A stretch of DNA of 64,000 nucleotides. Origin: Diphasiastrum complanatum (taxonomy: Eukaryota > Streptophyta > Lycopodiopsida > Lycopodiales > Lycopodiaceae). The DNA lies in assembly GCA_029204225.1 (NCBI GenBank), contig CM055097.1:74240364-74304363 (forward strand). The letters are read 5' to 3'. The notes beneath the pieces are model-generated. The model had not been told where the DNA came from, did no database searches, and was given only the letters and a program-made list of their open reading frames with translations. Made by a program: the position numbers and the translations under genes. Below, in pieces: positions 21,733 to 32,527 of the stretch (position 1 is its first letter; each line of letters begins with the position of its first letter).

Positions 21733-22010
21733 TAGGTGCTAGATCTGACCTAGATACAAGTGCATACCAAACTGTGAAGGTTAGTTTCCAGAAAATCTAA
21801 AATTTCACCAAAAAAATACCCAAAAAATGCACTTTTTTCAAGATTTTTTGAGTTTATTTTGGAAGTGTCAGGTGCTGGATCTGACCCAGATACAAGTGCA
21901 TACTAGCTTGCGGAGGCTAGTTCTTGAAAAATCTTAAAATTTTGCAAAAAAATGCCCAAAAAATACACTTTTTTCATGATTTTTTGAGATCTTCCAGGAA
22001 GCAACCTTTG
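21733..22010. repeat. Degenerate tandem repeat, about 135-bp period
   Basis: GGTGCTRGATCTGACCYAGA, continuing TACAAGTGCATAC, begins units near 21736 and 21870. Each is followed by A/T-rich blocks with GCACTTTTTTCA and GATTTTTTGAG. A weaker third unit may reach 22140. It sits immediately upstream of the Penelope-like ORFs on their strand and may be their leader or terminal repeat. 22011-22487 has no supported gene. Confidence 0.65.
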
Positions 22011-22487
22011 CAGAGAGTTATATAGATATATTTAATCTATATTTGGCTACTGTGAAATTTGTGTGAAGATCCAATGGATAGATTTAAAACAATCTAAGAA
22101 AAAGTGCCAAAAAGTGCCTAAAAACTGAGTTTTTTCAAGATCCTGCAGATCTTATGTTACCTATACATGGTCTAGATACAGAGACTATAGGAAGGGTGAA
22201 GGTTAGATCCACTCATATTTGAAGAAATTTCAAAAAAACCACAAAAACCAAGAAAAAAAAAGGCTAAAATCACACTACTAGCCAACTGAAACTTATCAGA
22301 TTTTGTCAAATGTAGGTTGCAGTCACAATATCCATCAAGATCCAACATCCCTGGATTGAACCAAGTGAATGAACCTCATAGCCGATCAGTACCAAGAAAA
22401 ATCAATACCATCCACATCCGTCACCATCCATACCATCATCTATCACTCTTCTGTTCCATCTCTATTCCATCTTCCATGTCCTTTGGA

Positions 22488-22850
22488 CAGTGTAGCCATC
22501 ATAGTGTTCGTCTGTTTTATCCATCCATTTCTGTTTTTATTCTTCCATCTCTGGCCAATCTCTATTTATTCTTTTCTTTTTCTACTCATTCCAAAAAAAA
22601 AAAAACAAGTGTGCCCATCTCCTTTTGACAATGTAGCCATAATAGTGTTCGTCTATTTTATCCATCCATTTCTGCTTTTTTACCCAATGGGGTTGGCTCA
22701 GTTGGTTGGCTTGGCATCCAAAGTTTCTTTGGTCCCAGGTTCGAGCCTCCCCTTGGAAACCAAGAAGCATTTCTGCTTTTATTCTTCCATCTCTAATCAA
22801 TCTCTATTTATTCTTTTCTTTTTCTACTCACTCCGAAAAAGAAAAAAACA
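22488..22850. repeat. Diverged tandem duplication hosting a tRNA-derived insertion
   Basis: A unit of about 140 bp is present twice (about 22488-22615 and 22627-22850). It reads TGTAGCCATMATAGTGTTCG, then TTTTATCCATCCATTTCTG, then CTATTTATTCTTTTC. The second copy is interrupted by the 88-bp insertion at 22680-22767; the first copy is the empty site. Confidence 0.85.
22680..22767 (+). mobile_element. tRNA-derived SINE or tRNA retropseudogene (88 bp)
   Basis: The insertion carries a pol III A box TGGCTCAGTTGG (22694-22705) and a B box GGTTCGAGCCT (22738-22748) at tRNA spacing. GGGG (22689-22692) and CCCC (22749-22752) form an acceptor-stem-like pairing. It is flanked by a perfect 13-bp target duplication CATTTCTGCTTTT (22667-22679 and 22768-22780). 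The body is only tRNA-length with a short tail CAAGAAG, so it is either a minimal SINE or a reverse-transcribed tRNA. The anticodon arm does not fold convincingly by eye, so I do not call a functional tRNA. Confidence 0.8.
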
Positions 22851-22939
22851 ATGGGGACACCACAGTTGCACAACCCTTGAAGCAATTCTGTACATCACAA
22901 GAATATTGCATTCTAGTCATGACTACCAAGTTTGTGATT

Positions 22940-24080
22940 TTAGCTGCATTTCAGAGGTGTCTTGATGAGACAGTTCACCAATACACCAGGCGAATGTTCT
23001 CGATCTGGTACAAGATGTCGATCTATTGAGTCCAGAGACCATAATGCAGAACTTCTATTTTGGATTACTAGACAACCTCAAGTCTAATATGAAGGAATTC
23101 GCATCTTACACTTCATTACCACAGATTTGTCAAGATGCGATCGTTATGGAGAATCTTATCATGAAAAAGAAAGTAAATCACTCCTATCCAAACGCAGAAA
23201 TGTCGGATGGGAAATCAGAAAAGTCTGAAGTGTTCATGCAAGTCGAGCATACAAGGAAGGAAGACTATGAATCATTAGGGAGTGCAACAAAGTCAAGCTA
23301 AACAAGTGCAGCGGAAGACCAAGAACCTTCCACTTCAAGCTGTCAGCAAGCTTATGCTCGCTCAATTAAGTTTCTTGAAAAGGATTAATGTACCTTATAC
23401 TTTGGAGATCATCCAAGTATCAGGTGTCCAATCAAGAATATGCGCTTATTAAAAGGACAAAATACAGAGCAGCAAGTTCATCGACGACAAGATCCAGCGG
23501 TTCAGCGGTCAGAAACAGAATTAAGCCAAAGAGCTCATCCGAAGGATGGATGTCAGATTGATCAATCTAAATCATGAGTTTCTTCAACAACTAGTGGCAA
23601 GGTGGAGGTATTGGTCATATCATCTTGCATATCTCCAAACCCTAAAAAAGACCACAATAGCCTACCAGTCTATTTTGTGGAAGATCCTAAGGGTAATCTA
23701 TTACCAGTGTATGTCTATCAACTTAGAGGCGATGATATACTGCACTCGGTAAGATGCTATGGATGCGGAGAAAAACATCGTCGAGCTGAATGTCCACATC
23801 GAGGAAATCCATCAATATTTGAACCCTGTTGTGCATAATGTGGAGTTAATCATCCATGACGAGATTTCCCAATGAGGAATTCCCAAATAGCCAGAAGGCA
23901 TTTGGCTTATATAGATCAATATGCACCTATGTTGGCCAATCCACCTACAAACGGAATGCACTATAAATGGAAAATCTCAATGCCACTGGGTTATGAACCG
24001 AGTGATGATGAAGGCAATTCGACAAAAGTCCCAAGGCACACAAAGGCTCCCACGGACAAAAAGACAATGACATCGTAGAA
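22940..24080 (+). pseudogene. Ty3/gypsy-like gag remnant with zinc knuckle
   Basis: Frames shift several times. They give a capsid-like segment ending in SPETIMQNFYFGLLDNLKSN (about 23026-23100), with helical sequence up to about 23300. A PVYFVEDPKGNLLPVYVYQL region is followed by the zinc knuckle CYGCGEKHRRAEC (about 23756-23795; C-x2-C-x3-H-x4-C) and a second Cys pair CCA.CGVNHP in which a stop (TAA) interrupts. It ends in a charged tail PSDDEGNSTKVPRHTKAPTD (to about 24078). The protein would bind its RNA in the particle. No protease or RT follows in frame. 24081-24910 has no gene, and the last part could be the leader of the copia gag at 24911. Confidence 0.6.
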
Positions 24081-24910
24081 AACAGAGCTGGTAGTGTCAA
24101 TCAAGCCAATGATAGCTGAAGAAGTCAAGAAATTGGCAACCGAGGAATTCCGGACAGGTTCTATCAGGACTCTTGGTGCACTCAATGTCCAGATTTATTA
24201 GAGATGAATTACATCGGGAGCCTGTGTCAACGGAGAAATGAGAAGGCAGTTTAGCACAAGGTCCAAGGGAAAGTGTAGTCATGCAGCCTTCAAATGGGAA
24301 GTGCAATGACCAGGGGAAGACTAAAATTGATGATTGCCCCCCTCAACGAGCAAGATCCAACCAAAGTCTCATTGTTCCACAATGCAGTAGCCCAAACCAA
24401 AGCCAAACCATTGTATATTCATTTGGTACTGTAATAGTTCGTTCTTAGACTTATTGAGATATTAGAAATTCAATTATGGGATCAGCCCAAAGACTTTGAT
24501 AAGTGCTCATCAAGGAATGCAATTCTATTCAAGATTGTGTTCAATTTTTGCTTGATTTGTGAGATAATTTGGATTGATTATTGCATGATGATTCAACCTG
24601 ATCTTGTAGGAATGATTTGAAGAGGCATTTATGTGCATATTATTCTTTTTGGTTCAGGTTAGGTGAATATTGTATTCTTGTGAAGTCAAGATCAAGGAGG
24701 AGGCAATTCTAGATCCAAATTTTATGCAAATTCAATGTAGTTTTCATTCTTGTTGACATTAATAGATTTGATTTGGCTTAAGATCAGATAGGATCTTATT
24801 TAGAGGTCAAGTTTTGAGCTTTCCCAAGTCCCTAGGTAGTGGGATAGCTAGTCTTTCAATCATTTCTATAGTGCATCTATTCTTGTGATCAAGATCTTGT
24901 TTAAAGATAG

Positions 24911-25182
24911 ATGGCTTCAATGAATGCATATTTGTTGGATTCACATGATAGATTGAATGCTTCTAATTATTCAATTTGGAAGCTAAGAATGGAATCAATT
25001 TTTATTTTACAGGATCTAATGGATATAGTTAGTGGTGAAGAGGATGAGCCCATTCACCCTCAAGAAGCTACAAAATACAAAAGGAGGTGCAAGGTTGCTC
25101 TCCATTGTATAGAAATGAATGTAGCTAATGAGCTTTTTAAGGAGGTAGGTGTTTGCACCTCGGCTAAAAAAACATGAGAAAC
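24911..25182 (+). pseudogene. Copia gag, 5' part, interrupted by the nested element
   Basis: The gag starts at 24911 (MASMNAYLLDSHDRLNASNY) and reads SIWKLRMESIFILQDLMDIVSGEEDEP, the N-terminal half of a plant copia UBN2-like Gag. After SAKKT the frame meets TGA (25175-25177), where the continuation shows a Trp codon (TGG) is expected. Five bases later the LTR at 25183 begins. The same frame resumes at 39183 with LQKIYESKNTSRLL, so this is one gag split by a 14-kb insertion. The start was chosen because it gives a normal copia N-terminus and has a purine-rich context. Confidence 0.92.
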
Positions 25183-25978
25183 TGTTGTAAGTAAATATGA
25201 TTTGCGGGTGTTTGGCTAAATCTACTCACGATGTGGTGTCGTATAGAGAGGATCGTCCACTTTCTAAGTTTCTACCAAGTTTCAAATGGAGTGCGAAAAT
25301 ATAAAACAATGATGAAAGCAGTAAGGCTTACCCAACTAGTGCTCGAAATAGAAGTGAAACTAACTAAGATGACAAAATACAAAAGCTTACCCAACTAGCA
25401 AGGTGATTAAACTAAATCCTAGATTAACACCCAAAGGGATTGAAAAGATAGATTGCGGCTAAACTAAGCATCAATCAATTAAAAACATGCCACAATAAAA
25501 GAACCAATGAAAGGAGGCAAGAGGACGCCCAAGCACCTTCCCTCAAGCTATGCACCTTCCAATGGGAACACAAGTGAAATAGTAAGATAATCTACAAAAT
25601 AGAGAACTTGATAGCTTAATCTCAAAAGTGTTATTTTAAAGACAAACACCTCTCCTTTTATGGCAAGGTTCCATAAGTATCCACTAACTTATGCGACTAA
25701 TCTATTTCTAGCCTTTAACTTAGGATTTAGAACTTTAAAATTTTTTAACTTAGGAAAACTTAAGACAAACTATTTTTAATCTTAAGTTTCCTAAGTCTAA
25801 GTTCTAAATCTAAGTATAAGCTATTTTATTATTTTTTAAGCTTCTACTCATGGGCTTACAAACACATGCCATGGCGGAAGTTTATTAAAAGACACTCATA
25901 CGTGGACTTACAAAACACATGCCACAGAGTTTTATTTTTCTCTTTTTTATTTTTTCTGTGTTAGCACAAATGCTAACA
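25183..25978 (-). mobile_element. 3' LTR of the nested element
   Basis: On the minus strand it begins TGTTAGCATTTGTGCTAACA at 25978 and ends CTTACAACA at 25183. The full length aligns with 38357-39177. The polypurine tract abuts it. Confidence 0.92.
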
Positions 25979-25980
25979 TT

Positions 25981-25992
25981 ATCCCCCTCCTT
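25981..25992 (-). other. Polypurine tract
   Basis: On the minus strand AAGGAGGGGGAT lies two bases before the LTR start TGTTAGCA. This is the usual plus-strand priming site and fixes the element's orientation. Confidence 0.88.
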
Positions 25993-26113
25993 ATTGGATT
26001 GGTGGTCCCACACCAATCGAAGCCTTTTATTCCTCGATCTTCTGTGCTTCTTGGAGGCGAGACTATTGTTGTCAGGAGTGGTAGATTGTGGTGTCGATGC
26101 CCTCCATCATTTG

Positions 26114-28287
26114 CTAGCGTAGTTTGTTCAGGAAGGGCATTGGTTTGTAATAATGGAGCATACCTTGTAAAAAGTTGTGGGTTTTCCATAGCTCCACCAT
26201 ATCAACATGCAGGGCTGAAGTGAGTGCAGCGCGATAATAAAGCCTTGCTACACTGATGTGGTCTTCTTGCGTTCGCAGTGATTTATTGATATCAAGGGCT
26301 ATCGGGGGTGGCCCTCGATCCCAAAAACCCTTAAGTTCTGCCAGAAATGCTACCAGGCCGCAATTGTCCACAAAATATCTGACGTTGCGATCAGGGTTGC
26401 CATGGTGCTTCTAGTAGAATACACGGCAGTTGGTGACCATGTCTTCGGCTAAGTTGCCGGTATTGACACCCGTGAGCTTGGGCCAAAATATCCTATTCTT
26501 GACCTTGGTGGCAGGAAACGGTTCTCGCCTCACTATTGGATAGTAATAAGGATTTGTGCGCATATAGGAGGGAGCTTCGATATATTATGCCATCGAGGTC
26601 TTACTTTGTAGGAAGAGGTGATGGCGCCAGAGAGGTTGTGGATCCAGGAGTTTGACTGCCTTTTTATGTGTTTGACATTGGTCCAAATCTGGCAATATGT
26701 AGCCACCTCGTTCTTTTGTCGTTGGATATTTCTTGGCAAATTCTTGAGAGGTGTGCAATCCTTGCTTGGTTCTATGGGCATGATTCTGTGTCGGATGGTT
26801 GGTGCTTCAAAGACAATCTCATGCTGAATTTGGAGATCAGGTTCAGGAGAGAGAGGGGGGGGGGGGGGGGGGGAGGATTAGTTTCAATAATTTTTTGTGA
26901 CTCAGGAGAAAATTGGCGTTGAATAAATGGGGGGGGTTAGTGGTGTCGAGAGGGTTAGAAGCGGTGGAAGGAAAAATATAATGTTGGGAGCTGGTACCAC
27001 CAGAGCCTGAGGGATTGGTTGGTGCTTGAGCTCCTTGCCTCAGGGGTTGGCCTTGAAATGAGGAGCCTTGAGTAGTAGGAGGAGGCTACTGGAATCCTGC
27101 CCCATCTCCATACCCTGGTCCATCAAAGTGGTGCCCAGAATCATGGAACTAGGCGTGCTCTACATGAACAGACGACACTGACTAGGCAGCTGCCTTTAAG
27201 CGTTCTTCCAAGGTGGCAATGTGTTGGTTCAGGGCCTCGACGGAAGCAAGGTATGATTGTTGTAATTTTGTGTGCTGCTCCATCATGGCTTTCAACTTTT
27301 GGGCCAACATTTGATAAGCCACCATTGGAATGGGAGTTCCCTCAAGAATAGCTGGTGGTGTGAAGTCATTGAAGTCCACCAATTTCAACTGTTCCTTCAT
27401 AGTGAAACATGCGGCTTGTGCATCTGCTATGGCCTCATCCCTTTCTGCTTTAATGTTATCGATGGTATTTAGCATGCTGAATACCTTCAATTGGAGCTGG
27501 TTCTGGAGGTGGAGGTGCATCTGCTGCTGTTGTTGATTATAAGTGGTGAGATTTTGGATCTGTAGTTGTTGTTGCTTGGATTTCACTTCTAGCCTTGTTT
27601 TTTCTTTCTGAAAGTCTGCCATAGTGCCATCGTCAAATTGTCGCATGGTATATTGTCTCCCTAGCATGCTGAATATATTATATTGGAGCTCAATTACCAA
27701 CCATACCGCTTTTTGGGCTGCAAGGGGTAACTGCTCCCAAGGGCCAATGTCAAGGAGAGTGCATGTATAGTTAGGATATGGCATTGGGTTAAAGTGTAGA
27801 AAATCGTGAATAAGATTAGATGGAGATAAATGAAAGGCAGGTGGAGGTGATTGAGGAATGATAGGTGAAAGATGTGAAGATATACTGCTGCGTGGCGGAG
27901 ATGTGTGGAGTGGGTTAGTGGTGACGGTGGTTGATGGAATTTCTGTTAGTAATTGTAAGGCAAAATCATCTACATTGATTGTAGAGTCAAATAGGGTGGA
28001 TATTTGTGCAGGTGAGGGCTTTTGTGGAAGTGTGGAATGAAGCTCGTGTTGAGAGTGAGTGACGATGTGGAGGTAGTAGTAAATGGTAGAGGTGGTGGTG
28101 GAAGTGTGAAAGCAAGTGAGGCAGTTGGGGTTGTGGAAGGTGCCGGTGTGGACAAAACCATGCCCATAGGATCAAAACCGGAAGTGCTTGCCTCAACTGA
28201 ACTGCTTGTTGCTGTCGCTATTGCTTGTCTATGATGCTTTATTAGCGAAATTGAAAATAAAGCACCGATAGTAGTTGGTGTGGCCAA
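26114..28287 (-). pseudogene. Gypsy-associated coiled-coil 3' ORF, copy 3 (variant)
   Basis: Read right to left this is a long, mostly open region. It starts with a Ser/Thr/Pro-rich N-terminus (MATPTTIGALFSIS at 28287; STPAPSTTPTASLAFTLPPP). A 200-codon frame (27784-27182) then begins MPYPNYTCTLLDIGPWEQLP and passes into a Gln-rich coiled coil (KSKQQQLQIQNLTTYNQQQQ, ending NQHIATLEERLKAAA). Gly/Pro-rich linker sequence with stops follows, then MPIEPSKDCTPLKNLPRNIQ (26781). The last module (26371-26114) contains SVARLYYRAALTSALHVDMV, matching copy 1 at ARLYYRA. It ends about 130 bp before the polypurine tract. A poly(G) run (26857-26873) disrupts it. It looks like an accessory ORF located 3' of pol. 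No transmembrane segment argues for an envelope. Function unknown. Confidence 0.6.
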
Positions 28288-28332
28288 AGAAAGAGTAAAC
28301 TTCGCGTATCGTACGTGGTTCTCCTCTACATC

Positions 28333-29455
28333 ATGTCTCGTGACTATGCTGAATCTTCTAATCTAACTCCTCCACGACTAGAATGCATAATTCCACGAAT
28401 CGATGCACCAAAGTACGATGGAGAATAAGACCTAGTTCGATTTCTCCAAGACTTTGATAATGCATGCCGTTTTTATGGAGATACCTTAGAAACTGAAAAA
28501 CTTCGCCTATTCTCCATGGTACTCTATGGAACAGCCAAGAAGTGGAATCTTGATCTCGAAGTTCTTGAACCACCTTCAAGGACGCTCTCATCAAACGTTT
28601 CAAACCATCCAAACTGACTCAGAGCCTATTCATTCAAATTACTCATATCAAAATGTGTCGCGAAGAGTCTGTTCGAAACTACATTGAGCATTTTAAACAT
28701 CTCAAAGTAGAATGTGTTGATGAAAATATCACCGAACATATGGCCATAAAACTGTTCTTGGTTGGATTGCCTAAAAACATCCGCTGTGAACTCAAACCAG
28801 TTGACCTTTATGATTAACTTAAACATGTGATGATTGATGTTATACGTGAGGAAGACGAAGGTTCTGACAACGACTTTGACCATCGTGAAAAGAAATCTAA
28901 GAATTTGGACCATCCTAATCACCCGAAGTCTGACAATGTTGGCCAATCTTCTGAACTTCTATATCAAATGGAAATCTGGCAAAAAGCTCAACAATCTCAT
29001 ATGGATAAGCTCACTACCGATTTCTTTCTAGCAAGAGAAAATGTCTGGTGTCCAATCTGCTCACAACAACATATTGCTAATGAATGCCCTCAATTGCGAA
29101 ACCATTTTCCAGCAACAACTAAACCCACCATCTACTGCCCCTACCCTCCACAACAGCTTGTGCCATGACCAGGGGTCTACCAACCACGACCAACTGCACC
29201 AAATCAGTACCAACCACCACGTCAACAGTTTGTCGTTAATCAACCTACCCCACAACATGTTGTCCATTATCTTGATCTGAATACCATCAATCCGACAACC
29301 TACTATGTGGAAGACAATACTCAATCGCAATACTCTACTGGAATGGTTGTTTATTATACATATGATTCTAATGCTCAAGTAGTGGATCCCAATGCCCAAG
29401 CTTACAACCCAAACCAAGCTATCTTTGCCGCACATCAACTCCCCACAATATGAGG
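28333..29455 (+). pseudogene. Ty3/gypsy gag, orientation opposite to its LTRs
   Basis: The gag start at 28333 (MSRDYAESSNLTPPRLE) leads into DAPKYDGE.DLVRFLQDFDN and LFSMVLYGTAKKWNLDL. After a frameshift near 28570 come IKRFKPSKLTQSLFIQ, SVRNYIEHFKHLKVECVDE and FLVGLPKNIRCELKP, a classical gypsy capsid. A zinc knuckle CPICSQQHIANEC lies near 29052-29092, followed by a Pro/Gln/Tyr-rich tail. At least two stops interrupt it. It reads on the plus strand while the enclosing LTRs and 3' ORF read on the minus strand. The matching pol block (37108-38336) has the same orientation. Confidence 0.85.
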
Positions 29456-29465
29456 ATGTAACAAT

Positions 29466-30429
29466 AAGTAATTTTGATAATCATAGGAAGTGCATATTGT
29501 GTGGTCATAGTTGTTGTTATCATTATGAGACATGGAGGTCTCGGATTTGCATAAAAATTGAGCACCATGAAGAGGATCTTAAGGAGTCATCTCAAGGTTC
29601 AAATGTGCCAAGGATTGAGGAGGAGAATCCTTCTCAAGGTTCAAGTGTGCCAAGGATTGAGGAGGAGAGACCTTCTAAAATTGTGATTCCCAAAAGAAAC
29701 TCAAGAAATATGGTTGAGTCCATGTGGCTCACATTTCAAGGGAAAGAAGAGCATATCTCATGTGGTATACATCACATACTTACTTCTCTTATGTCATTTG
29801 ATAAATCAATTTGCTTTAGTGAGATCGTTGCATCTCAAAATTGGAGTAAAGCCATACTAGTTGAGTATGAAGTCTCTCTTGAGAACATAGATGATGTTCT
29901 TAAAAGGTTGAAATGGATTTTAAATCAATTAGAAAGCAAATGGTTATTTCATCAAATGTATGCTCTTAAGTCATGTAAGAGCAAAAGTGATTTGTTCACT
30001 CATAGTTTGAAAATTTGTATTGAGGCAAATTGTAAACTCTTTATGAGGGTAAGTGAATCATCTTCTAAAGACACTTATCTCCATAATGAAGTATTTAGCC
30101 TCATTCGATCTGAAATTAGCATGGTAAACAAGCATGAAGATATGACGCAAACACTTTGTTATTATAGCATGCATAGTCTTGCCAATTTGGATAAGTCTAA
30201 TTCTCTAGATCATGGTAACATGATGTTAGATCTTTGTGATCCTAATAAGTCAAGAAGAAATCTTTATTTTCTCATGGAGGAGCATGCACATGAAGAAGGA
30301 GCAAGCCTCAAAGTCAAGCATCTACATGATATTTGGAAGGAATCAATTTCGAAGATTCTAGGATGGTGCAAAACTCTCAAGTTCATCAAAGATGTCAACA
30401 TCAAAGAAGCACTATCATGGATATGGTGA
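29466..30429 (+). pseudogene. Unknown Gag-like ORF of non-autonomous LTR family, copy C
   Basis: The 3' part of the same ORF found at 44910-46910 and 50347-51724. It begins with NHRKCILCGHSCCYHYETWR and includes two 14-residue repeats of the type SQGSSVPRIEEERP (DNA units at 29590 and 29632). A long stretch without recognised domains follows (ASQNWSKAILVEYEVSLENI, FMRVSESSSKDTYLHNEVFS, SIKEALSWIW-type end). This copy has the longest uninterrupted frame of the three, open to TGA at 30427. It is 5'-truncated at the junction with the gypsy gag. The polypurine tract and LTR (30567) follow 130 bp later. I see no RT, protease or integrase. Function unknown. Confidence 0.65.
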
Positions 30430-30566
30430 TTTCAGATCAACATCAAGCTCATTGGCTGATCTTCACACATTTTGAACTAGCAAAGATCAATTCAGCCCAT
30501 GGAGTCAAGTTCAAGATCATCATGTTTTCCATCAAGCTAGATTTACCAAGCTAGATTTTTGAGGAG

Positions 30567-31398
30567 TGTGAAAAATGAAAAAATAAGCTTGGTAGAGGCC
30601 AAAAATATTGTATATAGGATGATTACACATGTGTGGAGCCTGTTCCCACGTGTGAAAATAGTGTACTTTTCATGTACCATAATCATATAGGTTGTACATA
30701 TGATTTAATTCAAGTTCTAGTGGCTAAAAAAGCCAAAAACTAGTTTTTTAGACGTATGACACATGGCATCAATCTATTGATTGCATGAGCCAAATCCTTT
30801 GGTTAGGTGTCACATCCCATGTGTAGAGGACAGCTCACATGTGTGGAATAAGCTGAAGTAGACTAATTTTGACTTCTAGAAGATTTTCAAGTAGATCTCC
30901 ATATAGAAGAAAAATGGACCAAAAGTGCTCAAAATAGAAGGTTTTGTCCAAGTGTCAGTTTTGCATGATGAATCATCATATGACAAAGCACCTTCACACA
31001 TGTGGGATCAAAGGGATGATCAGTACCATGAGCTCTCACTTATTGTATATATAGAGCCACATTTGGCCATAATCAATGTGAGACACCAATCTTGGTTTTG
31101 GAAGCAATTTTGAGCGATTCTCTCCATTTGTCTACATTTGTTTTGATTGTTTTGAGGTTCTATCAATGTGTAATTGATTTTCAGGTTGGATTCCATACTC
31201 AGACAGTATTTCACACGTGTGAAACCAGAAAGTACACTTACCTTCAATTAATGATTGTTCTTGTTAGGATTTTGTGTCTAGATTGATCTAGATTGATCTT
31301 AATCTGAAGTAGATTGATAGATCAAGTAATCTGACAACCAATCCCTCTTGAGGATTAGATTAGGATCCACTCTTGGTCCTTTTTGTACTTTTTCCACA
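30567..31398 (+). mobile_element. LTR of the TGTGAAAA family, copy C
   Basis: It starts TGTGAAAAATG directly after TTTTTGAGGAG (polypurine tract) and ends TTTTTCCACA. It aligns along its length with 47036-47868. It contains a TATA-like TGTATATATAGAG (about 31041) and the 16-bp palindrome TTTCACACGTGTGAAA (31209-31224). No primer binding site follows, so it is a 3' LTR. Confidence 0.85.
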
Positions 31399-31676
31399 TG
31401 AAACGGATTTGAAGCGTTGTTCGGGGCTTAGAGATCGGGTTACCATAGATTCTGCTATGGCCTCTGTTGTCCTTTCAACTGTGGAAACTTTACAGACTAA
31501 TCCTGTTAGTGTTATTGAACTAGGGACGCATTAGAGGTTGCAGAGGGTGTGTTACCTCCATTTGCTGATGCAAAGAGCTATCAATTTGTTTGAAACCTTG
31601 GTTTCCTGCAAACAGATGGGCGTGAGGGAGATGATTGATTGGCAGATGGCTTGTGAAGGGCGCGATCCTGCATAAC

Positions 31677-31678
<2 letters not shown>
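31399..31678. other. Short orphan stretch, possible small frame
   Basis: A plus frame starting MASVVLSTVETLQTNPVSVI (about 31457) and, after one stop, continuing [20 protein letters not shown] looks more protein-like than its surroundings. It is too short and too damaged to name. It could be a captured host fragment or more transposon sequence. Confidence 0.25.

Positions 31679-31771
<93 letters not shown>
31679..31771. repeat. (CT)n microsatellite, about 93 bp
   Basis: Pure CT tract that directly replaces the terminal 52 bp of the left LTR of the inner gypsy element (compare 36361-36412). Confidence 0.98.
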
Positions 31772-31772
<1 letters not shown>

Positions 31773-32440
31773 CATCGAGGAGATGAAGTTAGTTGTCACG
31801 CGTAAATTTGTTCCCATGAGAGCGATAGCATAGTTTATATTTCAGCATGAATGGAAGATTTACATCTAACTCTACCATCCATTAACCTTAAGCATTAACA
31901 CTACATCCATTTACACTAGATAGCTTACTCTTTCTCTCTCATAAAAAGTATAAAAACATGCAATCCCAATAACAATCAGATCCAACAATTAGCAAAACAC
32001 AATAAAGGCATGAGAGATGGAGGAAAAGTGATAGAGAGCAAGGACATTCATAAATCCATTTCACAAGAGAACCAATATGCTTTACTAAAATGAAGATATA
32101 TACATCTATAATAAGCTCGAGTTGGTCTCTTTTTATAATAGAGAGGAGGACCCTGGCCTCTGAATCCTATTGGTCCATTTCTACCTCCCTAATTATTCAA
32201 ACTTCAAAAAGAGTGAGAACCATCCAAAATTGGAGGGAAACCCAACTTTATTCACTAATTTGACATTTAGGCCCTACGACATTAAAAGTCCCACAAAAAG
32301 GCCTAAAGTCCTTTTATTAACTTGTAACTAATCAAATAATTATGTGATTATCGGGTTGGACTTACACAAACAGGAAGCCAAATCACTCTCACTTACTAAC
32401 TAGGGTAAGGGTTGCCTTGGGATCTGCAAACCCTCCAATA
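31772..32440 (-). mobile_element. 3' LTR of the inner gypsy element
   Basis: Aligns with 36413-37107. On the minus strand it should start TGTTGGAGGG; here it is TATTGGAGGG, so the terminal TG is mutated. A polypurine tract (GGTGGGGGATAC, 32441-32452) precedes it. Confidence 0.9.
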
Positions 32441-32527
32441 GTATCCCCCACCAAGACTGGTGGCGTCCCACGACACCTACAAGATGCAGTTACTGTGGGA
32501 TTTTATTTGCTTCACGTCGAATTTTTA

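Noticed and set aside
22689-22754. Possible functional tRNA gene
   Set aside because: Boxes A and B are present, but the anticodon arm does not fold well by eye, and the flanking 13-bp duplication shows it is a retroposed copy.
22369-22965. 198-codon plus frame with hydrophobic runs
   Set aside because: It spans tandem repeats and the 88-bp insertion; the composition is that of TTC/TCC-rich repeat DNA.
22940-24080. Endogenous pararetrovirus coat-protein segment
   Set aside because: The zinc knuckle alone would allow it, but there is no movement protein or virus-type RT nearby; a gypsy-like gag is simpler.
26857-26873. Poly(G) run as a functional G-quadruplex
   Set aside because: A plain homopolymer inside a decayed ORF is more simply slippage; nothing supports a role.
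26114-28287. Envelope-like gene (Athila-type)
   Set aside because: The position 3' of pol fits, but I see no signal peptide or transmembrane segment, and the protein is a Gln-rich coiled coil.
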